A stretch of DNA of 64,000 nucleotides, from contig OU015527.1 in the NCBI GenBank assembly GCA_907165065.1, positions 17,311,686 to 17,375,685 on the forward strand, in the 5' to 3' direction. The translations under genes and the position numbers were made by a program. Position 1 is the first letter of the stretch. Every line of letters begins with the position of its first letter. Positions 26,451 through 38,395 of this stretch are shown piece by piece. This DNA is from Caprimulgus europaeus (lineage: Eukaryota > Chordata > Aves > Caprimulgiformes > Caprimulgidae). The notes beneath the pieces are model-generated. The model ran no database searches. It saw only the letters and a list, made by a program, of their open reading frames with translations, and was not told where the DNA came from.

Positions 26451-27040
26451 AAGGGAAAAGTCTGAGGGTGGGGTGTGGGTGGGCAGAGAATAAGAAGCCC
26501 TGTTTGCATGATGGACTTCCTCTCCAGACGTTGTGGTCCTGTGCAGAAAGTATTTAATGACCCTCAGCTCTTCCTGGTTGCCACTCACATTCCCTTGCTC
26601 ACAGGTGTCTCTTTAAGTGCTGCAGCACTTCCCAACCCATTTGTGCCCCCTCCTAAACCCAAAACCAGGAGTGGAGTTGAAAGGACCTCTGCCTATTCAC
26701 AACAATACGAACTGCATTCACAACAAAAAAAAATCCTAAATTTAGATCTATTCAGCCTTTGCTTCTTTAGATACAAGAGTAGTATTTTACATCTGCTTCT
26801 CATGCTCAGATTTACAGGAGAAGTGGGGGTACCTGCACTACTGGGCCCAGTGGCGGGGCAGGCCTGGCTCTGGGTCACATCTCCCCTGCTCAGGCAACCA
26901 GGGAGCAGTACTTGTATCAGACACTCTGCTCTGACTCTCAGGCAGAAATTCTCAACAAATATTCAGCTTAAAAAAGAAAAAAAACTTGGCTGGAAGTGTC
27001 AGGGTGAAAAGCGTAAGCATGTGGTAACTAAGTGCTACTA
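26451..27040. other. Segment separating two halves of the old LINE, containing a 190-codon frame
   Basis: The distance between the RT motif A remnant and the downstream LINE block is about 0.5 kb longer than in intact CR1 elements, and this stretch is less AT-rich than its flanks, so it may be a later insertion. It starts near a TATAAAAG box (26446-26453) and a G-quadruplex motif (26466-26483) and holds an open frame at 26475-27047 (190 codons, Pro/Ser/Leu-rich, with no recognisable domain and a Lys-rich tail from A-runs). I see no target-site duplication. The frame has no known-family motif and is more likely chance than gene. Confidence 0.3.
26466..26483 (+). other. G-quadruplex-forming motif
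   Basis: Four G-tracts (3, 4, 3 and 3 G) are separated by loops T, TGT and T, which satisfies the canonical G3N1-7 rule. It lies 12 bp after a TATAAAAG sequence. Confidence 0.7.
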
Positions 27041-27640
27041 TTACTGAGGAAAATACCATCACCCAGGAAGTCCAGGATGACCTTGTAGACATGGAATATA
27101 AATGGGAATTACATTTCAGAGCACAAAATGCAAAGTCATGCACTCAGGCACTAATAACAAGAGTTTTCAATATTATGGAGGTGCTCATCTATTGCAGTGA
27201 TGATGAATTATGAGCATACTGGTCATGGGATGACTAAAAGTTGCTATGTTGATACAACTGTGAAAAAAATCAATGCAGGAGATCAGGTGTCTTAAAATCT
27301 CATTGTACTGTTGTGTACACTTCTGGTCACTTAAATTCAAAGGTTTTAGACCATAAGAAGTACAAAGGTCTGAAATATTAGGAAAGCTTTGAGTCTGTTG
27401 AGGATGAGTGATTAAAAACAGGTTGTCATACCTAACCTATGGAAATAGAAACTGGAGGTGGTAACAAAATATGTTCATTCTGTATATTTTTGGGAGGTCC
27501 AACCTTTTAAATGAAAAGATAACACAAGTGAATGGTAGATAGTTATGAATTTGCCATAACTGTGTTTAAACGAGAAATGAAAATGTTTCTAAACATCAGA
27601 TGGTTACTTTGCTTTTACAAAGGAAAGTGGAACCATAATA
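27041..27640 (+). mobile_element. Ancient CR1/L3-type LINE remnant, RT 3' part and tail
   Basis: The sequence resembles, in order, the post-catalytic CR1 blocks. Near 27128-27150 is a region like the K-C-x-V-M-H-L-G segment (AAAATGCAAAGTCATGCACT). Near 27310 is a block like the Y-C-x-x-F-W segment (TGTGTACACTTCTGGTCAC). Near 27440-27600 is a region resembling the downstream coding end of CR1. All frames are broken. Orientation and order agree with the remnant at 25740-26450, so both are probably halves of one insertion. Confidence 0.6.
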
Positions 27641-28375
27641 GTTTCAAGACAGACTTAGAAAGTTGCATGGAAATTAATCTATACCACAATAACAGTGATC
27701 TTTGAGTTGTCTCATCATACATGGAAAAAATCAAGTCTTTCAGACTAAGTGCCTAAAACTATTTTAGATGTTCTACATTATTGGCAGAATCTACATGAGA
27801 CTGACATAGATAACAGAGGAGATTCTCACCCTTTCCATATGGCAACTAAAACCCCTCAGGATACTAGAGGGCAGCTAAACCACTCTGAGGATGTTTCGAC
27901 ACTTATTTTCTACTGGATGGACAAATTTGCTGGTACCCCTAAAGCATTTTGAAAAGAAACTTGATCACAGATGATTGTGTTTAAGACATATTTACTCTAT
28001 TTATTTTTCTGGTTCCCCGTGACAGCAAAAAAGGAATTCTCATTTTCTTTTTCTCTTTCTCTTCCTCTCTTTCTTCCTTACCTACTCCACATTTCCTGAT
28101 ACAGAGTTTTATTTCCAGGAGGATATATTTTTCCTCTTTTGCATCAGAAGTTGATTTTGGACAGAGGCAGTGTTTTGGTATTCCTAAGAGTGTTAAGAAT
28201 CTTTCAGGGTTTGAGCAAGATTTCAAGACAAAGAAGAATTTTTTCTCAAATAAAACTGTTTGAGCCATTTGAGATTCCTCTGTCTTTCTTTGGAGCACAA
28301 TGCTTCACCTGCTTTCTTCCTCATATGGGAAATTTATCTAGTGGTGTTTTGGTTACTCCAGGGACCGAGAAAAAT
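27641..28375. other. Unique noncoding stretch
   Basis: No supported gene. A pyrimidine-rich tract (TTTCTCTTTCTC-like) lies near 28041-28080. Overlapping frames at 27981-28462 lie on both strands and use low-complexity sequence. Confidence 0.5.
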
Positions 28376-28420
28376 GGGGTTTTTTTGGGTTTTTTTGTTG
28401 TTGTTGGTTTTTTTTTCCAG
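28376..28420 (+). repeat. T-tract/G-tract low-complexity segment
   Basis: G4, T7, G3, T7, (GTT)n and T9 blocks follow one another, as at 1861-1905. Confidence 0.8.
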
Positions 28421-31400
28421 GAACATTCTGGTGTTCTTGTGTTGATACCTTGTAACTTTTAAATATGTTACGAAGAGACTTTGCATGTAGGGAGCAAGCA
28501 AGATATGCATTCTTATGGTGTTTCAGCAAAGTGCCTGCAAACCACTGGACTCAATGCCTAGGTAGTCTGTACTAGTCTGTGATTTCAGCTGCCTGAAGCA
28601 TTTAATGAAGCACACTTCTAACATTATATTTCCACACCCAGCAATCTGTTGCACCTTAACACTGTGTAGTCAATGGAAAACCTGACAAAATATCTTGACA
28701 AAGGCAGTTAGAATAATATATAAGGGAATACAGTTCTCCCTACATGAAACATGGACTGAGTTTAATTAGCATTTGTGTTCTTTGTGATCCAAATCCAAAT
28801 TACTCATTACTTTTATTACTTACTAGTATTCATAGTGACTTTGGTATATTTGTTACCACTACTGTTGAGGGGTTTTTTATGTGCAAAACAACTACACAGC
28901 ATTCAAATCATTCTCTAGTCATGTACGCATCCTAGTGATGAGTACAATTTGACCTTTGTAGAATCCAGATGTCCATCTTCCTAGATGATGCTCTGAGTAT
29001 TAACATAAAGGTATTCCTGTCTCTTGTTTGACCTTGTTGGCAGATGTCTGTCTGTGTCTTAGGAACACATAGACTCTTCTATCCCCTGATAGTATTAGTC
29101 TCTTGCTTTCATATAATTTTTCATTCACTGGATCCTACCTGGTGTCTATATGCTAGAGAAAACTTGTCAAAAGCATGTAATGCACCCAAAGCCTGACCCC
29201 AGAAAGGTTTAGGCCTAGGAAATCTGTGGAGGAAAAGACAGCAGACTGTACTGCCCAGATAATGAAACTTCTGAGACTTTGATTAATTAAATTGTCTTCT
29301 GCCCCCTTACATTATTAATGCCCAGTATTCCACATCCAGGAGCTGTGAAGAGCAAATTCAAAGGATGTGTGTTCTCATCTTGTTCTTTCCTGTCCCTCTG
29401 TTTCTGCCTTAGTCTCTGTGGTTTGGGAACAGAAGGGGTTGTCTCCCACATTCAAAGCAGCCATTTCCCACATAACTGTTCTGTACACAAGCATATTTAG
29501 TAGGAGTTATGCAAATAGCTGATCATGTCCAAGATGCAGTAGTCTGAACCACAGCAATGTATGTTTCATTGTTATAATGTTTTATTTGGATTACATGAGT
29601 GCAGTTTCTGGATCAAAACTAAAAAATACAGCATCTTCAATGCAAAATGTGGTTACTGATTTCATCAGAAGTACACAGAGGTTATGTGATCTCTATGTTT
29701 ATGTTCCAGCATGTTGTGTTTTGAATTCATATCCATACTAATAAAAAATGGAATATACCAATATGACTGCCTCCAAGCTGAGTCTAAAACTGATACAGTT
29801 TGCTTTTGCTGGTAGACTTTATGTTCTTGCTCTTGTGTTGAAAGAACTAACATGGGATGATTTGTATCTGCAAAAAATAACATTAACAAACACAACAGAA
29901 ATAAGGTGTTTTTGCCTATGGCTGAGTAGGTTTGGAAGCTTTCCTAATTATTACTTAATGTCATCAAAACCTCTATTACACCTCTAGAGTTCATGATTGG
30001 ACAGATTTAATTCTAAGATACAAAGTGAATGTGTAAATACATATTATTTCAGCCTACCTTTTTGTAAGGCAGTTGAAGGCTGTTGACTCTTTTTAGTTTT
30101 GTCACATTTTTTTCACATCCTTTGGTTTCTTTCTTTGTTCTAAGCATGCATTTAAAATGACATCTATCACTGATCTTTTCAGCTGGTTTTATTGAGATTT
30201 CAGAATATTATTCATTAGCATTATTCTGATATATTTATCAGCTCACCAAGATCCAGGGTGTTTTTTTAAAGCACTTGTGTTAGCATGCACATGTGTGAGC
30301 AAAAGGCTCACTTGGCTAACTGGCAAATGACAGGAAAATAATAATAAAATGAACATGTGAAAGGAGACCCCAGGAGAATTAAACCAAGTGATTTATGTGT
30401 TTGCTGTAACAAAATACACCTTAGACTTAGACATAGATTACCTAATTTTTGTCAAGATGTGCTATATCATTTCAGGCCTTTTTGAGAGGTTGTGTGTTTT
30501 TTTCTTTATTGGAATGTTGTAGAAGAAATCTTACCTATTAGAAAATGCACGTAGGATTTACAGCTGACTATTAATTGAGATGATAAAGAAGTAGAAAACT
30601 GGTAATACTTTCTGGCATAGTTTTCTACCTCTGCTATTCTCCAACTTTTACTAGGTGCTCCCCCTTCAATTGAGATCAGGAAGGAGCCATTTGTGATCAT
30701 CTGTATGACAGTACTCCACCACATCAATGTGGCAGAGATTCCCTGCTTTATATTTTAGCATAATGAGTTAATCAAGCTATGCTAACTTACATAAATTGTG
30801 ATTCTGGCCATAGATTTTATATAAATATACCAGTGAGCATAAGGAAGAGATGATAATTTTCCCTCGGGTATACACATACACTTCCCTTTAAATTCAGCAA
30901 GAATATCACAAGTGCTACAGAAAACAGGATTTTACCTTTAAGTATACACACAGATACAGCCAAGTTTTTTTGTCTTCAGCTTTGAAATTTCCACAGCTTT
31001 GTAATAATTACAGCTCAAGAGAGGGAAAAGCAAGTAAAAAATCCTAGATCATGAACTTCCTTCTAAACTCTAATCTTCAGGTTTACAACTATTTTTCCTA
31101 GTAGAAGGTAAAGCCTAAAACTTGTACCTTGAGCTTTTCATTAAAACAGTGGAAGGTAGCTCTTGTTGTAAAAGTTGTGGCAGTGGATTTGAGGTGGATA
31201 AAACCGGATCAAGTTTTGCTTGTTTTTTAACTCCTGTTGCTCTTGTACAGTAAAATTCAAAGCCTATTTAAGTGTATTATACTGTTATGAAATTCTTCAA
31301 CATTAGACAAAAAATCAAAAACATTATTCCTTTGGGGAAAAAAGATGTATCATAAACTACGATAAGTGGATTATTTGTGTCATTAAGAATTGTTGATGTT

Positions 31401-32514
31401 GAAAGAACATTTGCTTAGCTAGTGCAGTTGTACATTTGCAGACAGTTACTTTATGTGATGGTGTAGACAGAAGAATTCAAAGTCCATCTAAAGGTCACAC
31501 AAAGCGTTTGAAAAGGTATTATTTGTGGCATTTGCAAGAAATTTTACACCTCTCTCTGCTTTGGAATGTGGATCTTTTTTTTCCTTCATAATAAGTTAAA
31601 TTACTCCCAGAAAAGGATTTATACAGTCGCCAGGTGCTTCTCTACAATTTTCAGTCAACATTCAGTATTTAAGCTATGACTTGAATGGATCATCTCTCCA
31701 GTATTATGAATGGTAATTTAATCTCCATCCTCAATCAACCATGAGCCTAGAAGCAAAGGTTGCCAATTATTTTGAATTGTACCGTACTATGCACGATTTT
31801 CTTTCAGACATTCAATTTCTCCTTGATTTAATTCCTTTCTCTTTTGTCTTTGTCACAAAAGAGCTTTTAGTAAATCAACTGCTTTAAAATAGAAAAAAAC
31901 CCTATATGTATGGAGCAAAATACAAATATTTGATTGAAACAAACAATTCAGCTATACAGCATAATACTTGTCCTTTGTAGAAAGCAGACAGCTAGACCAC
32001 ATTTTTGTAAATCGCAGTGACGGACAAGCATGTGAAAGGAATAAAATATTCTGATTTAAAATAAACTTAATCAGGTTTGTATTTCATTTTTGTATACATA
32101 GATTAAAGTAATCTCATTGCTCAAACAGATTTTACTTACTATCCAGCTAGTTCAGCAGTAAACCTGCATTCTCTAATTTTCTAAATAATTTGAGCATGCT
32201 GTACATATGTACATGATAAATTTTTTCAAATGGTTTAGCAGGACATTTAAACTCAATGTTGTGAATTTACAGTTGTTGCTCAGGGTTGTACTAATTGTAA
32301 ATTTTTAAGGATGAAAAAGATTTAAAAAATTGTTTTCTGTGTAGACAGTTGTCCTTACTTAAAAAAATTCACCCTTTCTTGTTAAGCTGATTATACTCAC
32401 TCCTCCAAAACGTTTTTGTACACTTCATAAATGTATGGATTAATTTTGTTCTCATTAGTTGTAGATGTAAAGAACTGCAAGAATTTATCTTGAAAACCTG
32501 AAAATACATATAGT
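28421..32514. other. Unique AT-rich noncoding stretch
   Basis: No supported gene, RNA or repeat. The reading frames are all under 80 codons and have no domain. Confidence 0.55.
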
Positions 32515-34255
32515 TACCTATCTGAGATGGGTGCCCTGGTGACAGAGGATACAAAGAAAATGGAGTTACTGAATGTCTCTCTTTGTCTCTGTCTCCACTG
32601 CTGGAGATTGTCCTCAGGAGCCCCATTCTCCTGAGGCCCCAGAGGAAGTCAGGATAAAGGAGGAACAAGCAACAAAGGCCTTGGCTGATGAGGTCTGGGT
32701 TAGGGATCAGTAAAGCAATCTGGACATCTGTAAATCCATGGGTCCTGATGGAGTGCACTCCTGGGTGCTGAGGGAGCTGGCAGAAGTCATTGCTAAGCCA
32801 CTCTGCACCATCCTTGGTAAGTTGTGGGGAACAGGAGAGGTGTCAGAGTACTGGAGAAAAGCAAATGTCACTCCAGTCTTCAAAAAGGGCAAGAAGGAGG
32901 ACACAGGTAACTATAGACCAGTCAGCCTCACCTCCATCCCTGGGAAGGTGATGGAACAACTTCTCAGTGTAATCTCTGGGCATATCAAGGATAAGAGGGT
33001 CATTAGGAGCAGTCAACATGGCTTTACCAAGGGGAGGCATGTTTAACCAACCTGATAGCCCTTTATGAAGACATAACCAGGTGGATAGATGATGGTAAAG
33101 CAGTGGATGTGGTCTATCTTGATTTCAGCAAAGCGTTTGACACCGTCTTCCACAGCATCCTCCCAGCTAAACTGAGGAAATGCAGTCCGGATGGTCAGGT
33201 AGTGAGATGGACTGTGAATTGGTTGAAAGGAAGAAGTCAGAGAGTGGTGGTCAATGGAACAGAGTTTAATTGGAGACCTGTGTCTAGTGGAGTCCTTCAG
33301 GGGTCGGTACTGGGACCAGTACTATTCAATATATTCATCAATGACCTGGATGAGGGAATTGAATGCACTGTCAGCAAGTTTGCTGATGATACAAAGCTGA
33401 GAGGAGTGGCTGACACACCAGCAGGCTGTGCTGCCATCCAGAGAGACCTGGACAGGCTGGAGAGCTGGGCAGGGAAAAACTTAATGAAATATAATAAGGG
33501 CAAGTGTAGGGTGTTGCACCTGGGTAAGAACAACCCCATATACCAGTGTAGGCTGGGGACAGACCTGTTGCAGAACAGTGTTGGGGAAATGGACCTGGGG
33601 GTTCTGGTGGACAGCAAGATGACCATGAGCCAGCACCGTGTCCTTGTGGCCAGGAAGGCCAATGGCATCCTGGGGTGCATTAGAAGGGGTGTGAGTAGGT
33701 TGAAAGAGGTCTTCCTTCCCCTTTACTCTGCCCTGGTGAGGCTGCATCTGGAATATTGTGTCCATTTCTGGGCCCCACAGTTCAAGAAGGACAGGGAACT
33801 GCTTGAGAGAGTCCAGCACAGAGCCACCAATATTATTAAGGGAGTGGAGCATCTCCCTTATGAGGGAAGGCTGAGGGAGCTGGGTCTTTTTAGTTTGCAG
33901 AAGAGGAGATTGAGGGGTGACTGCATTAATGTTTAGAAATATGTAAAGGGCAAATGTCAGGAGAATGGAGCCAGGCTCTTCTCAGCGGCAACCAATGATA
34001 GGACAAGCAGCAATGGGTGCCAGCTGGAGCATAGGAGGTTCCATGTAAACATAAGGAAAATCTTCTTCACTGTGAGAGTGACAGGCCACTGGAACAGGCT
34101 GCCCAGGGAGGTTGTGGAGTTTCCTTCTCTGGAGACATTCAAAACCCGCCTAAACACATTCCTGTGTGACCTACTGTAGGTGTTCCTGCTCTGGCAGGGG
34201 GGTTGGACTAGATGATCTTTCCTTTCCAACTCCTAACATTCTGTGATTCTGTGAT
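32515..34255 (+). mobile_element. 5'-truncated CR1 LINE (non-LTR retrotransposon)
   Basis: CR1 is the dominant avian LINE. This 1.74-kb copy begins inside ORF2 upstream of the reverse-transcriptase core, runs through the RT domain and a short 3' UTR, and ends in the CR1 signature: a GGTTGGACTAGATGATCTTT-like block followed by two ATTCTGTG octamers. The endonuclease domain is missing, as is usual for CR1 copies truncated at the 5' end during insertion. There is no poly(A) tail, which is also normal for CR1. Divergence looks modest because the RT is still largely readable, so the copy is much younger than the LINE at 25.7 kb. The 5' boundary is estimated to within a few tens of bases. Confidence 0.93.
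32527..33936 (+). pseudogene. CR1 ORF2 reverse-transcriptase pseudogene
   Basis: The upstream part (frame of 32738-33046) carries the RT block ending in NYRPVSL. The downstream part (33103-33936, 277 codons) carries motif A (LDFSKAFD, residues 6-13), motif B ([10 protein letters not shown], residues 63-72) and the catalytic FADDTK (residues 93-98, with the Asp pair at 33385-33390), then the CR1 C-terminal region. The domain reads as catalytically complete, but the copy is dead. An in-frame TAA at 32711-32713 interrupts the start. An apparent one-base deletion near 33035 shifts frame and terminates the first part at 33046. A TAG at 33934-33936 ends the second part early. Antisense frames here are shadows. 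Confidence 0.9.
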
Positions 34256-37200
34256 CTGCCACCACAGTTTATGAATCTATGCTAGCCAGTACAGTATGGA
34301 GAAATATGCCACCAAATAAATATATCAAATACTGAAGTAATGTACCTTGCTCTTTCAATTGTTGAAAAACATTTTTTCTAGGATACCAGATGGCAATGTT
34401 ATAATTCAAACCACAGTTTATGGGAATTTCTTGCAATGCTTGTATTTTCAGAAAACAAACAAAGCTCATCTGTAATTATAGGTATTCAAGGATGCTACTT
34501 TAGTAAAATCCACAGAAATAAGAGCAATAGACTTGTATCATAACGGCACAAACAAGCTAGATCAAAGCAATGTGATATTAATTTAAATAACAAGATTTAA
34601 TTGTGGAAGTCAGCTGTGAGCTACCTTTTACATTGTAGTTCTCACTTTTTATCAGAGATTTTCAAAACAAATACCTGAATCAGGCCATGCATCTTTTCAC
34701 TAATCTTAGATATAATCATCTTTTTAGGGTCTGGATGTGCAAGACATTGTGCTCCAATAGACAAGATTGTACCCTAATTTACATGTTATTTAACACGTAC
34801 TGAACCCATGTAAATAATAGCATCATAGCTAAGATATCTTTAACTATGTAACTGCATGAGTAAATAACTAATGGAACTTACTGTCTCACTAGAAAGCATT
34901 TTTTGTTTTTAAGGGGTAGTAGTGCTCAATGAACCTTTACTTTTTCTTTTAACAACTTCTCCATTAAAGACTGTTAAACCCCAGAAACTGCATCAGTAAT
35001 GCAGCAGATTGAGTAACAGTAAGTGAAGTGCTGTAAGCTTACATCAGACTAATTAGTCTGAGGGGTAAAATACAGGGAAAAACTTTCCAGGTTGCTTTGT
35101 GAAAGGCAGTTTGCTTAATTAGGCCAACTACTAATTGTTAAATATTTTTCAGGCATTAACAGAGCTATGCTGACTGTAATTAAATTTTTATTTTAGTGGT
35201 ATTTGCAGGGATTAAAGTCACAATCTGTTGAGGCGCTAAGGTTAGTTAATATTCACTTCACTGACACAGCTGTCCTCTATTACATTACAAAGGACAGGAA
35301 AAGAGACAGCAGAAAAGGGTGAAGTAATGAGAAAGCTATTCATTCATTTGAACCAGTTCCACACTGTACAGTCTCGTACAAATGGATCTGAACTGCATGA
35401 CACACAACTAGGCATTAAATCCGATTTAATTTGATACAATAAAGGACAGCCTAAGCTCTAAATGCATTTTTATTTTTATACGTAAGCACTATGCAATGTA
35501 TCAAAAATATAATCATGTCATTATTACATTATTTCATTCAAGTGGTATTTCTTGACTTATTAGCTCTACAGGAGTCCACAAGGGTTGTAAACCAATTTCT
35601 GCTAAGTCCTTATTTGTCCCATGCATGTATGAATTAACCCTTCACATTCCTGGGTTGTAAATTTTTGTTCCCAGTAGAATATTTACTGGCAAGATCAATG
35701 TTTTGAAGGTTTAAATTTGTCTTTCTTTTCTGTGTGAGTTGCATAAGGATACCATGCAGATGGAGCAGATAACCACGGCCTGGAGCCTGACATAGCTACA
35801 ACAAGAGGGAGAAATTGGTCTTGGTGTTTTTTTAGAACAAAAATATTTCACTCATGAAGATATCCTTTTGTAAAGTTAAGACTGGGTTGGGTTTGGATTC
35901 AAGAGAATTCATCTTGCCAAGAAATACCAATTGTGCACATTCATAAAAAATTGTTCCTCTCCAACACATGAAATACCTTGCATGCTCTTTGTCATATTAA
36001 ATCCTCAAGCACAGCCACAGGACCTGCAGTCACTATTGCCACCCTCAAGCTGGCCTTAAAATTGTCATTATTAGCTTATAGGAATAATACTTAATCTCTC
36101 TCCTTCTTAAGCACATGTCAGACTGTCCCTAATTCTCTGACTGGGTGCTGATTAATCTCCTTTCTTTTCCTGTGGATGTGGAGGGTCCTCCTGGGCAGAG
36201 GACGCACCACTGAGAATAGTTTCAAGTATGTCCTAATTTCCTTCTGGGAAGTTGAGATCATGCCAGTTATCATAAGGCCTTTATATTAGCCATAAAGACA
36301 GTGTCTGGTTATGCCTCAGCCACTCCATGACAGCAAAGGAACCCCATGGATGTCAAAATATGAATCATCTTATTATTTTTTCTCCCTTTTGCTTCCTGGT
36401 TGTTGTTCCATTAATATTCAATATTACTTAATTTTATTTTTCAACTGTCTTCTTAAAAGTTGCACCTTGCCTGCTTACCTCTTGTCATCTACTCATCAGT
36501 TCATTTCCGACTGAGTAGCTGAGTAAAAACTTAAAATACAAATATGCAGAAATATATTATTGTTTACTATGGTGCCTACCATACTAATGAGGGGCTTTTT
36601 TGTAAATACTAGAGAGAATGTTATCACAGAAAAATGTAAACTCTAAAGTTATACAGTCATTCCCAAACATTCAAGGTTCCTACAGGCTCTTCCAACTATC
36701 TTCTTCCAAACACAACTTCTGAGTCATAGCATACTCAGAGTTGAGGAATTATTGATATGAATAAATTTATGGATAAAGACAATTTTTTGCAGAATCAAGG
36801 CCTAACACTGGATACTCGAAGCCACAAACGCAGTAGTATTGTTATGCTTTCAAACCAAATTGAAAGTTGAAAAGAAATAGTAGACATTAAAGTCCTCGTT
36901 CAAAGAAATATTACTGATAATTCTAATGGAATTATTTCCAAAAAACATGAGACAGTAATAAGTTTATATTTAGATACATTATATTTTAAAGTTTTCTCAA
37001 GTACAAAGGTCTCTCTTCAAAGAGGATCTTTTCACTAGCTATCTAGCAAGTCATGTAGAAGAAAAACGAATATTAGATAATATAATTCATACCAGAACTA
37101 TATAACATAGGTAAATGAACAATAAAAATGATAAATTGGGCAGTAGAAAAGATTACAGAAATAATGCTTTCACATATTGGGCATTCATTAAGTTGACTTT

Positions 37201-38395
37201 CCAGGGTAATTACTTTAACATTTCTACTTCTGATTCAGCACAGACTTTCGGATCATTAAATTAGATAGTAAATATTACAGGATTTCAGGACCTACTCTTG
37301 CAGACCTCTTTCCTGGAAATTCGAGAGCCATGGCAAAGTATTTGCTCAAAGCTGAGTCTCTTCTGTAGACCTAAATACTTTGGACTGGAAACTGAATTCA
37401 CCAAGAACATTTTTCTTTCTCAAAGACTGTTATTTTTATGCAGGCTAATAATCTTCACTCTCGTGTAGAGGTTGAAATAACTTTAAATAGTATGGTAAAA
37501 GTAGCAATAAAATAACATAGAAGTATGATTCACACTTACACTGTTATTTGTATGTATTCTGATAACAGTTTAAGGCCTAAAGTAAGCATTGGTTAAAACA
37601 GATAATTCCAAAGCCACTTAGAATTGTTAGGAATTCTGATTGTTGGTGGAGTTGGAATTTTCTATTAAAACACCTCTTTAATAAATTTCTTTTAAAACTT
37701 TCTCTGGAAAATATTCAAGTTCCTAGTAGTTCCCCTGCAGTTATGTCTGTATCTTCTTTAATGCAGCTGCAATGTTTTCTGATTCATCCAACTTAAAATG
37801 GAAGCTGTGTGCTGTCAAGACTTTAGAGATTTACAGATGCAAATTTAGTTTATGGAAAGCATTGTTTCAATTTTTAGTATCTGTTAGACTGAAATGAGAA
37901 TTTATGCAAACTTAACATTGCAGTTTTAATTTATTTCTTTCAAGTTAATATATATACATATATTGAAAATCTATACCCTTCTTGGGGTAAGGCAGCTTTC
38001 CTTTTGGGCAGAACAAAGGAGTAACACATACCACATCAAGATATGTCTTGTCAGTTTTCAGCTGGATTTACCTGTCTCGTAGGCAGAATATTCAAGAAAA
38101 GGTTGGCTAGGACCTGAAATGTATAATTATTCTCTATAAAACAATAAACCAACGCACATTACATTTTTCCTTTCCATAAGGAGTTTTAAAACTTCTTAAA
38201 CAAAGAATACTGGCAGTCTGATGTTACCTTCCAAAATTACACATTTTAACACAGTGCTGCGTATCATGGTGTGTCATTTCTTTGTAAGTTGACAAATGAA
38301 CGCAAAGACACCAGAGCTCAAAGTGTCATGTCAGATTGTAACAATTCTGTTCTGGAGAACAGAATGGATACCTGGTTGTTAAAATGTTAGAATGA
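34256..38395. other. Unique AT-rich stretch, possible conserved noncoding element near 35 kb
   Basis: No supported gene. At about 34975-35440 the sequence is complex and rich in TAAT/ATTA cores, including the 18-bp palindrome at 35044, and resembles a developmental enhancer-type noncoding element (inference; conservation was not tested). The rest shows nothing recognisable. Confidence 0.45.
35044..35061. promoter_or_regulatory. 18-bp palindrome with TAATTA core
   Basis: TCAGACTAATTAGTCTGA is a perfect inverted repeat centred on TAATTA, the classic dimer site for paired-type and other homeodomain proteins. Several more TAATT/AATTA cores lie within the next 150 bp. The palindrome is seen directly; binding is inference. 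Confidence 0.35.

Noticed and set aside
32369-32758. Minus-strand 129-codon frame
   Set aside because: It overlaps the start of the + strand CR1 copy in antisense and has no family signature.
33297-33852. Minus-strand frames of 127 and 123 codons
   Set aside because: They are antisense shadows of the CR1 reverse-transcriptase sequence.
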